From NCBI GenBank assembly GCA_016867455.1, contig VGJJ01000003.1, forward strand, positions 1 to 49,109: a DNA stretch of 49,109 bases, written 5' to 3'. The notes beneath the pieces were generated by a model. The model saw nothing but the letters and a program-made list of their open reading frames with translations, was not told the origin of the DNA and did no database searches. Made by a program: the position numbers and the translations under genes. Of the stretch, positions 16,534 to 27,233 are shown in pieces (the stretch's first letter is position 1; every line of letters begins with the position of its first letter). The stretch is from Candidatus Iainarchaeum sp. (GTDB lineage: Archaea > Iainarchaeota > Iainarchaeia > Iainarchaeales > VGJJ01).

Positions 16534-18134
16534 GTGCCGTTCCCCCGCGCAAAAATTTTTTTCAAGGCCAAGTATCCACTGAGATGCTTGTGGCAGTGAT
16601 TATGGTTCTTTTTCTTTTTTTGATTGTGCAGTTATTCATCGAACAAACCAATATTGATGCTCGTCGGAATCAACAAAATGTTCAAGAAGATGAAGTTTGC
16701 ACTAAACTCTCGACGATTATCACGTACATGAGTTCCAATCCCCCCTACACGGAAACGCGATTTGAATTATTATTGGATACGAATGTCATTAATGGCCGTA
16801 TTTTTGTGGGAGACGCTTTTTGCGGTTTCCTCGGCCGCGCCCAGAACGTTCAACTTTATCCGGGCGTGGTCAAAGCATTCGATGTGAATGGTATAGTGGT
16901 TTTCACGAATGATTTGAATTATTCGCCATTGCAAACACCTTCCGGTGCGCCCGGTTCTGGTTCAAACCAGAGCGGGGGAATTTTACTCCTGATTGATGAC
17001 CAAAACAATACGTGGAGCATGGAAGTGCAATCGGATGATGCGCTCTATGCTAGTTCGCACGATGACAGTAGTGTAGACCCTGATTGGGTGGAATTTCGTT
17101 TCACTAATTTAGGATTATCTCCCGCTAACATTATCACGGAAGTCCTGTTTCTCGCTAAACACTTCGAATCGAGTCACTTGGGATTAAATGGGAGTAAAAA
17201 TCGCGTGCAATGCTGGGACGGCGCGACGTGGGTGGATGTGAATGCGTATACTCCTGTTTTCACGGAAACCTATTTTCAATCCGGCAACCTTGTTTCGTGT
17301 ATTTCGGATTGGAATGCGGCCAATAACGCTCGTTTCAGAATGACCTACGAACCCAATGGGGTGGGTGACACTATTTCGATTGATTATGGTCGCGTGGACG
17401 TGAACTATACTCAAGTTGGTTCGCTTATTGACTTGTGGGAGTTGCAAACGGATTTGCCTCAACCGGTTGATTTTCGCACCGACATCAATTCAACGAGTAA
17501 CACGTTTGGACCATTACTCGGAAATGATGGGTGGGATTGGAACGCGAACGTTTACGGCGGAACTCTTTCGAGTGCCGTCTATTTCAACTCCGATCCGGAT
17601 GCGGACGGAAGCAACGCTGATAGTGTGGTTGGCGTACCTAAGCGTTTGGAAATTAAACTCGGTGGCGGAGTGAGTGGTTCTCCCTCCGATCCGGATGATA
17701 ATGCTACTATTGGCATGGCCGCGAGCGGTTCATACGGTGTACAATTTGACATTACTCCCAGTCAATGGGCACTCATTCAATCGGGATCACAACTCTTGTT
17801 CACGTTTACCTACATGGTTGACGCGGATGCGGGATGGGGTAATTCGTTGGATGCGGGAGAAGAAGCCTGGGTCAAAGTTCGTTTTGGAAATGATTCACTC
17901 ATGAATTATTTAGGCAGTGATTTAGACAGTGGCGCAGACGAAGATGCCACAAATGAAATCTGGTGGAGTTACCAACCCTCGGATGATAGCGGGTTTTACT
18001 ACGAAGATGTGTCTTCCTATGTCTCAGGAGCGGGAACATACTATCTGGACATGGGTGGCGGTCTCTCCGATTGGGATAATACGAAAGAAGGATTAGGCAT
18101 CTATATAGACAACATCAACCTGGTCGTGATCTGA
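16530..18134 (+). CDS. Large pilin-like surface protein (534 aa) with class III signal peptide
   Basis: GQVSTEMLVAVIMVLFLFLIVQLFI N-terminus; ATGA overlap with upstream gene. Confidence 0.8.
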   Translation: MSAVPPRKNFFQGQVSTEMLVAVIMVLFLFLIVQLFIEQTNIDARRNQQNVQEDEVCTKLSTIITYMSSNPPYTETRFELLLDTNVINGRIFVGDAFCGFLGRAQNVQLYPGVVKAFDVNGIVVFTNDLNYSPLQTPSGAPGSGSNQSGGILLLIDDQNNTWSMEVQSDDALYASSHDDSSVDPDWVEFRFTNLGLSPANIITEVLFLAKHFESSHLGLNGSKNRVQCWDGATWVDVNAYTPVFTETYFQSGNLVSCISDWNAANNARFRMTYEPNGVGDTISIDYGRVDVNYTQVGSLIDLWELQTDLPQPVDFRTDINSTSNTFGPLLGNDGWDWNANVYGGTLSSAVYFNSDPDADGSNADSVVGVPKRLEIKLGGGVSGSPSDPDDNATIGMAASGSYGVQFDITPSQWALIQSGSQLLFTFTYMVDADAGWGNSLDAGEEAWVKVRFGNDSLMNYLGSDLDSGADEDATNEIWWSYQPSDDSGFYYEDVSSYVSGAGTYYLDMGGGLSDWDNTKEGLGIYIDNINLVVI

Positions 18135-19291
18135 TGAACGAAGAAAAGCGCGAGATTATTCCCACTCGTTTCGAACTCAAATGGTTACTCGGACCATTAG
18201 CCATTATCCTAGTGGCGGGACTCATTGCCCTCTACCTCCCGACTGTTCCGACTTCCTCATCCAATGAAAATTTTACTCCTGAACAACCTATTATTGTGGA
18301 AGAACCCGTCAACGTGGAAGCCGCTAAAATTGCGGCCGCGGCACAGTGCTCCATGACATTTGATTGTTCCACTCTCGACTGTTTAGAAAAAGTCCTCACG
18401 CATATTGATTCATCCACGCAACGTATTGATGCTGTACTCCGAACTCCCGCCCCTAAAGTCTTGCGTGATCACTTGCGCATGGCCATCAAACGCGGCGTTA
18501 TAGTACAACTGGTACTCGATCCAACCCTCAATCCTAAATTTTATTTACAAGGAGCGAATGTACGCATCAAAAGTGTGAATCGTTTTGTGGCATCCAATTT
18601 CATGATTATTGATTCATCCGTCGTTGTTCACGGAACGGATTTTTCTGTCTATGCCGCGTCACCCGATATTATTCACGTTGCGTGTGAACAATTAGAACGT
18701 GATCCCTATCTTGATTTGTTTTCCCGCGTGTGGCAAGACGAATCAACTCCATTCGTTTCCGAAACAATGGAAGAAGAAGTCATCCCCGATACTGAATTAA
18801 GTGTTCCATCCAGCGACTCGTGCGATTCCTCGGAATGCGGTCCCGACACATTCACGTGTGTGGGCACCACGAAAGTGTACACGGATTATTTTTGCTCCGA
18901 CTCGTCCTGCGTGTATCAGATTGTTCCCCTCTACTATAATTCGGATTGCGGATACACGAACCCGGGTTTCGCTCCGGATGGGTCGCCTCTGATTATTATT
19001 ACTGAAACGGAAGTTGATGAAGGGCAGGTTGCCAATGAGTTCATCGAATTCACTGCCCTTGAACCGGTAGAGTTAACCGGTTTCACTCTCCTGCGCAATG
19101 GCCAATCCGTCATCACGTTCAACGAGCCTTACATTCTAAACGGAGCGGCACGCACCTATACGGGTGTGGGAACGACCACGACTACGGTGGTGTACCTCAA
19201 CCAATTCTCTCCCCAATGGAATGTTCCCGGAACGGTTGCCACGTTATTGAATCCTAATGGAAATAGTGTCGCGGAGCGGACGTTTGACTGA
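18134..19291 (+). CDS. Membrane-anchored protein with degenerate phospholipase-D-like domain and C-terminal lamin-tail-like domain
   Basis: CLEKVLTHIDSSTQRIDAVLRTPAPKVLRDHLRMAIKRGVIVQLVLD...FVASNFMIIDSSVVVHGTDFS (PLD-like); NEFIEFTALEPVELTGFTLLRNGQ...VVYLNQFSPQWNVPGTVATLLNPNGNSVAERTF (LTD-like). Confidence 0.7.
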   Translation: MNEEKREIIPTRFELKWLLGPLAIILVAGLIALYLPTVPTSSSNENFTPEQPIIVEEPVNVEAAKIAAAAQCSMTFDCSTLDCLEKVLTHIDSSTQRIDAVLRTPAPKVLRDHLRMAIKRGVIVQLVLDPTLNPKFYLQGANVRIKSVNRFVASNFMIIDSSVVVHGTDFSVYAASPDIIHVACEQLERDPYLDLFSRVWQDESTPFVSETMEEEVIPDTELSVPSSDSCDSSECGPDTFTCVGTTKVYTDYFCSDSSCVYQIVPLYYNSDCGYTNPGFAPDGSPLIIITETEVDEGQVANEFIEFTALEPVELTGFTLLRNGQSVITFNEPYILNGAARTYTGVGTTTTTVVYLNQFSPQWNVPGTVATLLNPNGNSVAERTFD

Positions 19292-19301
19292 GTGGATTGT
19301 T

Positions 19302-19826
19302 ATGCCCATTCATTTGTTGATAAAAAAAATCGGTCTTTCGTCGCGCGGCCAAGCGACTTTTCCTGATATACTTATGGCGACGTTTCTTTTTTTGCTCATT
19401 CTAGTGGGGTTGTTTACTTATTCCCAAAACACTCAGACGGCTGCGCAAGAAACAATTAATCGACGCTCGCTCGACAATGTTACATCCAACATTGCCGAAT
19501 TTATTATCAAAAATCCCGGCATTCCTGCCAATTGGGAGTTGTTGGGAGATATTAATTCCGTTACTCAATTTGGTCTCGCCCAAAAAGACCGCGTGTTAGA
19601 CGACCAAAAAGTGGTCGCATTTGTGAACTATGCTAACACGGATTATACCACCATCAAGTCGCGATTAAATATTCCCGCGTATGAATTCTACGTGACGCTG
19701 GAAGGAGGAGCATCCCTCTCTGCTGGGCAGCCAGCCCCGCTTACTCGACCCGTGAGTGTGGTACAGAGGCTCGTTACTATTAATGGAGTAGAAACTATTT
19801 TCACGTTGACCATTTATGAATCATAA
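19302..19826 (+). CDS. Pilin-like protein
   Basis: SSRGQATFPDILMATFLFLLILVGLFTY hydrophobic N-terminal helix after RGQ. Confidence 0.7.
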   Translation: MPIHLLIKKIGLSSRGQATFPDILMATFLFLLILVGLFTYSQNTQTAAQETINRRSLDNVTSNIAEFIIKNPGIPANWELLGDINSVTQFGLAQKDRVLDDQKVVAFVNYANTDYTTIKSRLNIPAYEFYVTLEGGASLSAGQPAPLTRPVSVVQRLVTINGVETIFTLTIYES

Positions 19827-22800
19827 ACTCATGAAAGGAAAATCCCGTGCATTTGCCTTCAGCGCGGATGTCGTATTAGCCCTCATTCTCGTAACGAGCT
19901 TGTTTGTTTTTCTTTCTCTTCCTACTCAACCTGCACCACAACTCGAAGAGCGCAGAGTCACGGATCAATTCGTGGATGATTTGTTCGTCGCACTAGATCA
20001 TTCGGGATACATTGCGAACGAGTTGGACGTGAATGGATATTCCACGCAGACCCTGCAAAATGTGTACGCGCGTGCGTTATCATTGTTGCCAAACGCTTAC
20101 GATGTATCCCTGCGTTTGACGCAGTATCCGGTGGACATTAATTCCTGCCGCAATGGACAAGATTTTTCATCGTGTTTTCCGGATGCCAATGTTTCCTATG
20201 TAACCTATGGAAGCACCCTCCCCGCGGGAGCAGCCTATGTTCACGGTCGACGAATATTTTTACAGCAACAACCCGCTTCTCAATGCACGGCTTCCCCGCT
20301 TCCTTCTGAAAATGGGAATCCTTTCGCGCTTTATCCGCATGAAGAACCCCGCCCTGCACGTTTTGCCACGGATGTTAATCTCACGTTCGACGTGAATGTC
20401 TCCCCTGCTGGAACGCTGACGTGCGACCAAAATATCACGATTACTCTTTCCGTTACCGGCAACACGGGGGCGCGCAAACCATTAGACATGATGCTCGTCT
20501 TCGACCGCTCGGGAAGTATGAGCTGGGACGGGCAAGAAGACACGACCGATGCATTTGGTCTTGAATTGTCCGGCAGCACCGCATTCGTGGCCGATAGCAC
20601 CAGCGGTTTACGTGATGTGAATATTCAAAATTATGACCTCCCCAACTTGATTGGAACGTACAACTCTCCCGGCACGGCGCGTGATGTGGATATCAATGGA
20701 AACTACGCGTATTTGGCCGACGGAACATCGGGATTGCGCGTCGTGAATATGACTACTCTATCTTCTCCTTCCTCTGTGGCGCAGCTTGACGTAGGCGGGG
20801 ATGCATACGCCGTGTTGTCGCGCGACTCATTAACGTATGTAGCGACCTACGGTACAACTACTATTGATCAAGCAAATACTCCCAATTCAAACCGTGATTT
20901 AGTAATCGGACAAAACTCTTCCAACACGTACGTGGGACAATCTTTCATTCCATCATTGGATTTCATCACCGGCGCCACCGTGTATGTGCGCAAAGTAGGA
21001 AGTCCATCCGTTAATTTGCAGGTTAATCTGCGCAGTTCTCTGACTGGTGCCAACTTGGCCAGTGCAACCATAACTCCTGCTTCTCTTACTACATCTTACC
21101 AGAGTATTGATGTAAATTTTTCTTCACTTTATCCATTAACGAGTGGAAGCACGTATTACTTAGTGCTCACCACGTCATCCAATAATGCCACGAATTATTA
21201 TCAATGGGGTGCGCGCAACACGAATGGTTACGCTAGTGGAACAGCCTACCAAAATAGCACCAATCAAAACTTCGATACATGGTTTCAAACACGATACGTG
21301 ACTGGACTGATTGGTGTCAACACTGCCGCTAAAAATTCTCCGCAAGTCGCGAGTGCTCTCTCACTCACGGACCCGTGGCGAATGTTCGTGCAGGGAAATT
21401 ATTTGTATGTCGCGGATGGTTCATCCGGCCTGCGAATCATTGATATTTCATCCACCCCCACGCAAGTGGGTGTGTACAACACGCCCGGCACGGCGTATGA
21501 TGTTTATGTGGACGGATCCTACGCCTATGTTTCGGATGGAACATCCGGTTTGCGTATCGTGAACGTGTCCATTCCCTCTTCTCCAACATCCGTGGGAACG
21601 TATAACACGCCTGGAACCGCCTACGCGACGCGGGTGAACGGTACAACTGCCTATGTTGCCGATGGAACTTCCCTTCAGGTGATTAATGTGTCAACGATTA
21701 ACTCGCCCGTCTTTGTGAAATCGTACGTGACACCATATAATTACCGCGACCTCGAAATATTGAATGGGTGGGGCTTCATTGCAGTGGACGCAAGTATTGA
21801 AGGAATCATGACGTTTGATTTGGCACTAGGACCCAAAATTGATCAAGCCAAAGTCGCTGCCCAATCATTTATGGATTTTAACGGATGGGACTCCACGAGT
21901 GATCAAATTGGACTCGTGAGTTATTCCTCCTCCTCTACCCTGGATCAAACACTCACCATTAATTATGTGCTCGTCGAATCGGACATTAATGCATTGGTTT
22001 CAGGAGGGGGAACCGCCACGGGAGATGGAATTAATACTGCCACTTCAGAGTTAACGAGCATACGTCACAATGCCTCAGCGCTTCGATTCCAACTACTCAT
22101 GTCGGATGGACTAACCAATGCAGGGGCGAACAGCTCTACTGCTGCCATCAATGCTGCGAACAATGGAATAATCATTTACACCATTGGTTTCGGAGCGGAA
22201 GCCGACGTGACCGAACTCACCAATATCGCCAACATCACGGGCGGAAAATACTATTCGGCGCTAGACCAAAATGCACTCATTGATGTGTATACTTTAATCG
22301 CCCAAGAAATTCAACTCATTGCCACGGATGCCAATTTGGTGGCATCTATTCCAACGGATGTCAATGTTGTGATTGATGGAAACGGTTTCTTCACCGGAAC
22401 AAGCCTCGTGTTTGATATTAATACCCAGCAACCCCAGCCGTGGATTGCACAGTACACCATCCTCATTCCATGCACTTCGCAATTGGCTTGCTCTTCAACA
22501 CTTATTTCAATGCCTAGCCCCGGAACCAAATTCCAATATATTGATGCGAATGGCAATACGATCGCACTCGATTGGAATGTATTCGACACGCAATCATTCA
22601 CGTTCAGGGACTTAAAAATCGACATTCTTTCCGGAAATATTATCGGACCCGACAACATTGATTTAGTTGTCAACGTCTCAAGTGCAGGTAATGCCGACAC
22701 CAACTCTTCGACTGTCTCATTTTACGAATCGGATCCATCATTGGGGAATTTGATTACCACTACATCTATTCCTCCACTCTGCGGTTCACTTACTCCTGGG

Positions 22801-22983
22801 TGCATGTCCTCTGACTACACTTTCACCCATAATGTGGGAGCAGAAGGAGAATTGTGGGCGGTTGTTAACCCCGACCAGACTATTCCAGAATGTACGCACA
22901 ACGATCAAGACGTCATATTTTGTTACCAAAATCCATCCACACAATTCTTCACGCTGGATTATTGGGTGTGGCTCCATGTGTGA
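19816..22983 (+). CDS. Surface protein: pilin-like N-terminus, vWA domain with inserted LVIVD-type beta-propeller and nested jelly-roll-like domain, CARDB-like C-terminal region
   Basis: MIDAS parts [26 protein letters not shown]; repeated [34 protein letters not shown] units between the first and second. Confidence 0.85.
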   Translation: [1055 protein letters not shown]

Positions 22984-23017
22984 TGCATGCTCATTATCGC
23001 ACAACAGCATTTCGTCC

Positions 23018-24007
23018 ATGAATCAGCGCGGGGTCTTGTTTACTTTTCTAACATTTCTTTTCATTGGAGTGGTGATTGGTCTCATTGTCTTCAATACCAA
23101 CCTCTCGAATCGCACATCCACTTTTACGGTTGAAATATCCGCGCTCAATGCTATCAATTCCAAATACGATGATATTACGGATGATATCATTACGCTCGAT
23201 CATCCAATCGGTGTGCCCTCCATCCACCAGCGATTGCTGCCATTCACTCATTCGGTGGACAAAAATACCATCTCCTTCATACAAACCCTTCCTATTTCAA
23301 GTGGAAAACTCGCGCTCTATTTTGATTTGATTAATGCATATTCCATATTTGTCACCGATCAAAACACGCAGCGAACATATGATGGAGTGACTGTGACGCT
23401 GGACACTCCAAAACCTTCTGCGTGGGGAGGAAATAATCAATCCGCGCGGTTCAATATTTTGCCGCAGTGCGTACAATACTATATCCAAGACGAGAACACG
23501 GTTGGTTTGTCCAGCGACAGCACCATTGGATGCGAAACCGATTTCTCCATGCTGGCCCACGTGTCGCGGATTGACATTAACGTATACTTGCCCACGTCCG
23601 TGGATGATTATAACGCGGTAACGTGCAGCATCAATGGAAGCTCATCTTGCCCACATGAAGATTATAACGCGACAAACGGACCCTATTTTTCTATTTTATT
23701 TTTCGACACGAATTGTTCATCGTGCGCGCTCTCTACGAGTGACAAAAATATTTCAGGACACTTCGACCCAGACTTAGTGAGCACCCTCACTTATTCCTGC
23801 ACCACGCTCCCGTGCACGTCTCAACCCCTATCGTTTACTTTTGACGAGGGAGTGGCAATCACGCACAGTGATTCCCCCGTCATATTATCATCCCGCATTC
23901 ATTTCACGGATGCGATCCGCACATTCTATTATCAGGATGCCAATTACACCGTTGGAAAAACCGGTTTCGAAACGACTAAAAGTAACGTGGTGGTGTTTCC
24001 ACAATGA
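23018..24007 (+). CDS. Hypothetical pilus-locus membrane-anchored protein
   Basis: MNQRGVLFTFLTFLFIGVVIGLIVF N-terminal TM; alternative ATG at 22976 overlaps upstream gene. Confidence 0.75.
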   Translation: MNQRGVLFTFLTFLFIGVVIGLIVFNTNLSNRTSTFTVEISALNAINSKYDDITDDIITLDHPIGVPSIHQRLLPFTHSVDKNTISFIQTLPISSGKLALYFDLINAYSIFVTDQNTQRTYDGVTVTLDTPKPSAWGGNNQSARFNILPQCVQYYIQDENTVGLSSDSTIGCETDFSMLAHVSRIDINVYLPTSVDDYNAVTCSINGSSSCPHEDYNATNGPYFSILFFDTNCSSCALSTSDKNISGHFDPDLVSTLTYSCTTLPCTSQPLSFTFDEGVAITHSDSPVILSSRIHFTDAIRTFYYQDANYTVGKTGFETTKSNVVVFPQ

Positions 24008-25134
24008 GCATACAAGATGTCCTCATCGGACTCATCGCTATTCTCGTATGCGGTTCCGTGGCGTATTTCTTCATTTTACCATCCGCCGACTATGCTTCAC
24101 AAGGAGAAGCAAAACTATACATGGATGTTCTCCCCACCGCATTTGTAAAACAACCCACCATCATAACCATTACCGCAACATCCGCATCTGGAAAAATGAT
24201 TGCTGTAGCGAGCGGAGAAAAAAAAGAAACTCTTTCCTGTCAACAAGACCCGTGCTATTTTTCTCTCACGTTCACGTATGCTGCACCCGGTACGCAAACA
24301 ATTACTGCGCGCGTTGACAATATATTGCTGGAAAAAAAAATTGAAGTAACCGAAAGTGTTTCACGCTGTCTCGATGGGACGACTGATGGAAAGTGCTCGA
24401 CCCCTCCCCTGCATTGTGAAAAATCACAACTAGTATCGCGTTGCTCCCAATGCGGTTGCCCTGATCAAAAAATATGCCAAAATGATTCATGTGTTAATCC
24501 CATTCTCGCATTCTCATTCATCTCTTTCGACCCTCCGTCCACGTATTACACGGGCATCACGCGCAGTGCTTCATATACCATTCAAAACACGTCAGGGTAT
24601 GAGGCTGATGGACTTTTTTTATTACTCATTTCCTCATACGATGCAACCGACAACTTGTTACGTGAGAGTGCGCAACAAGTGCAATTAGATGCATTACAGC
24701 CATTCGAAACATATGCGGGAACATTCGATGCCGCATTTCCAGCAACAGCTAAATTTGTTCGCTTGAAATGGTACGACCAACCCGACACCTATCCCTCTTC
24801 CACTCTTTTAGGAGAATCATCGCGTTATTCTATTACCGTGACCACGGACACGACTCCACCCCTGCCCCCCAGCCAGGTAGCGATAACTTCCACGGGCGGA
24901 AATGTCACCCTTTCCTGGAATGCAAGTCCATCCAATGATGTCAAGACCTATCGCATTTACCAGCAAAACTTTGCCTCAGGAGGATTTACCACGTATTCCG
25001 TGCTTACCGAAGACAATCAATCCCCCTACACGTTTAGCGAGACCCCTGAATCATTAGCCTATGTGATTCGCGCCGTGGATTATGCCGGAAATGAGAGTGA
25101 ACCCACGCAACCCGTGTTTGGGGGCGCCTCTTAG
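24004..25134 (+). CDS. Membrane-anchored protein with C-terminal fibronectin type III domain
   Basis: PPLPPSQVAITSTGGNVTLSWNASPSNDVKTYRIYQQ...AYVIRAVDYAGNESEPTQP; N-terminal TM; ATGA overlap. Confidence 0.8.
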   Translation: MSIQDVLIGLIAILVCGSVAYFFILPSADYASQGEAKLYMDVLPTAFVKQPTIITITATSASGKMIAVASGEKKETLSCQQDPCYFSLTFTYAAPGTQTITARVDNILLEKKIEVTESVSRCLDGTTDGKCSTPPLHCEKSQLVSRCSQCGCPDQKICQNDSCVNPILAFSFISFDPPSTYYTGITRSASYTIQNTSGYEADGLFLLLISSYDATDNLLRESAQQVQLDALQPFETYAGTFDAAFPATAKFVRLKWYDQPDTYPSSTLLGESSRYSITVTTDTTPPLPPSQVAITSTGGNVTLSWNASPSNDVKTYRIYQQNFASGGFTTYSVLTEDNQSPYTFSETPESLAYVIRAVDYAGNESEPTQPVFGGAS

Positions 25135-25163
25135 ATTAAAAACTCGGACTCATTTTTTGACGC

Positions 25164-25736
25164 ATGCCCAATGCTCCTTCCGCGAGACCTGGTTTATTTG
25201 CCGGACTAGCTAAAGTTCTCCATCTTCACCAGCTCCCGCGAAACGAGGAAAAAACACTTGTTACTGCACCCAAACGAGAACCCTCCGCGGGAGAAATTCT
25301 GCCCGTTAATTCTCCTATGAATAATCGAATAACCGTTTCCACCCCCAAAAATGAATCATTTATTCCATCGCCCATCACTAAAACGACGCCTCCATCCATG
25401 CCTTCTCAACCTGTAAAAAAAAATAATTCAACCACCCCCATTCCTGTTACAACCCCTTTGACCAAATCCCCCTCCTCGCCGCGATGGCCCGTGAACACGC
25501 ACCCATCTTCTTCTACTCCCGTGTCAAAAGGAATGATTATCACGGACTATGACCGCATCCTTGAGTTGGTGAAGACAAATCATCCCGTAAAACTCGATGA
25601 GATTGCCCGCATCTTGACGATGAAAGAAGAACAAGTCGCGCAAGAACTGCAAACACTTGAAGACAATGGATTAGTCGAAGTCAAATACCCCGCATTTGGA
25701 GAACCACTCATCTACTACAAACAACCCGAGGCCTGA
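25164..25736 (+). CDS. Disordered Pro/Ser/Thr-rich protein with C-terminal winged-helix-like domain
   Basis: LELVKTNHPVKLDEIARILTMKEEQVAQELQTLEDNGLVEVKYPAFGEPLIYYKQ; directly upstream of the ATPase. Confidence 0.65.
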   Translation: MPNAPSARPGLFAGLAKVLHLHQLPRNEEKTLVTAPKREPSAGEILPVNSPMNNRITVSTPKNESFIPSPITKTTPPSMPSQPVKKNNSTTPIPVTTPLTKSPSSPRWPVNTHPSSSTPVSKGMIITDYDRILELVKTNHPVKLDEIARILTMKEEQVAQELQTLEDNGLVEVKYPAFGEPLIYYKQPEA

Positions 25737-25738
25737 TC

Positions 25739-27229
25739 ATGAGCTTTCAACGCACGGAAACATACACGGTCCAGACGGACATCCTCGTGAGTGTGGACAT
25801 TGGTAAAGCCGACACGGAATTCGTGAAGAGTTACATTCTCCACACACCCGAATTTGGACCCGGAACGCGTGCATTGTTAAACGATTTGAAATCACGCATC
25901 ATTACCGAAGTAAATATTTCTTCCGAAAAAATGCTCGATGCCAAATTCGTAAACGAACTCAAAAAAACATTCCACGAAAAAGCAGAAGCACTCCTCGGAC
26001 GTGAACTTCCCGAATTATCAGCAGACGCGCGACACCAATTAGCTGCCGTCATCCTAAATGAAATGGTGGGACTAGGGCCCATTGAATTTTTGCTCGCGGA
26101 TGGAAACCTCGAAGAAATAGTCGTCAACTCCGCCACGGAACCCGTGTGGGTGTATCACAAAAAACACGGGTGGCTGAAAACCAACATCATCATCAACCCC
26201 GAAGCTGAAATTCAAAATTATGCAAGCATTATCGCCCGACGCGTAGGAAAACAAGTCACCATCCTCAATCCATTATTAGACGCTTACCTAGTTACGGGAG
26301 ATCGTGCCAACGCGTCACTGTTTCCTATTTCCTCGCGCGGAAACACGATAACCATTCGTCGCTTTCGCCGTGATCCGTGGACGGTAACCGATTTCATTGA
26401 CTCCAAGACCGCGAGTGCAGCATCAATGGCAATGCTGTGGCTAGCCATGGAATACGAACTCAACATCATCGTTTCCGGCGGAACTGGAAGTGGAAAAACA
26501 ACCTTGTTGAATGTCATGCTTCCCTACATCCAGCCTAATCAACGCGTACTCACCATCGAAGACACGCGCGAATTACAACTCCCCGACTTCTTGCACTGGG
26601 TTCCCATGACCACGCGTGAACCCAATGCGGAAGGAAAAGGAGCCGTCACCATGCTCGACTTGCTGGTTAACTCCCTGCGTATGCGCCCAGACCGAATCAT
26701 TGTCGGTGAAATTCGTCGTCAACGCGAAGCCGAAGTCATGTTCGAAGCCATGCACACGGGACACAGTGTTTATGCGACGGTGCACGCCAATACCGCGGAA
26801 GAAACCATTACGCGATTGATTAGTCCACCCATTGAAATCCCCTCATCCCTGTTAGAAGCCGTGCACTTGAACGTGGTCATGTTCCGGAATCGTAGGTTGG
26901 GCGTGCGACGCATTTTGCAGCTAGCGGAGTTTGTTCCCCAAAAAGCAGGAAGCGAAGGAAAAATACAACTCAAACCCAATATTTTGTATCGCTGGAGAGC
27001 GGCCACGGACACGATTGAAAAATACGCGGAAAGCATCCGCTTGTTTGACGAATTAGCGTTACACACGGGTTACACCGCACAAGAACTCACTCAAAATCTC
27101 TCCGAAAAACAACGCATCCTCGAATGGATGGACAAACAAAAAGTGCGCGACATTAATGAAGTAGGAAAAGTCATGGCCCAATACTACGCGGAACCGGAAG
27201 CCATTCTCAAGAAAGCAGGAATAAAGTGA
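25739..27229 (+). CDS. Type II/IV secretion system ATPase, VirB11/TadA/PilB-like
   Basis: Walker A GGTGSGKTTLLN, TIEDTREL, MRPDRIIVGEIRRQREAEVMFEAMHTGHSVYATVHANT. Confidence 0.95.
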   Translation: MSFQRTETYTVQTDILVSVDIGKADTEFVKSYILHTPEFGPGTRALLNDLKSRIITEVNISSEKMLDAKFVNELKKTFHEKAEALLGRELPELSADARHQLAAVILNEMVGLGPIEFLLADGNLEEIVVNSATEPVWVYHKKHGWLKTNIIINPEAEIQNYASIIARRVGKQVTILNPLLDAYLVTGDRANASLFPISSRGNTITIRRFRRDPWTVTDFIDSKTASAASMAMLWLAMEYELNIIVSGGTGSGKTTLLNVMLPYIQPNQRVLTIEDTRELQLPDFLHWVPMTTREPNAEGKGAVTMLDLLVNSLRMRPDRIIVGEIRRQREAEVMFEAMHTGHSVYATVHANTAEETITRLISPPIEIPSSLLEAVHLNVVMFRNRRLGVRRILQLAEFVPQKAGSEGKIQLKPNILYRWRAATDTIEKYAESIRLFDELALHTGYTAQELTQNLSEKQRILEWMDKQKVRDINEVGKVMAQYYAEPEAILKKAGIK

Positions 27230-27233
27230 CGGA

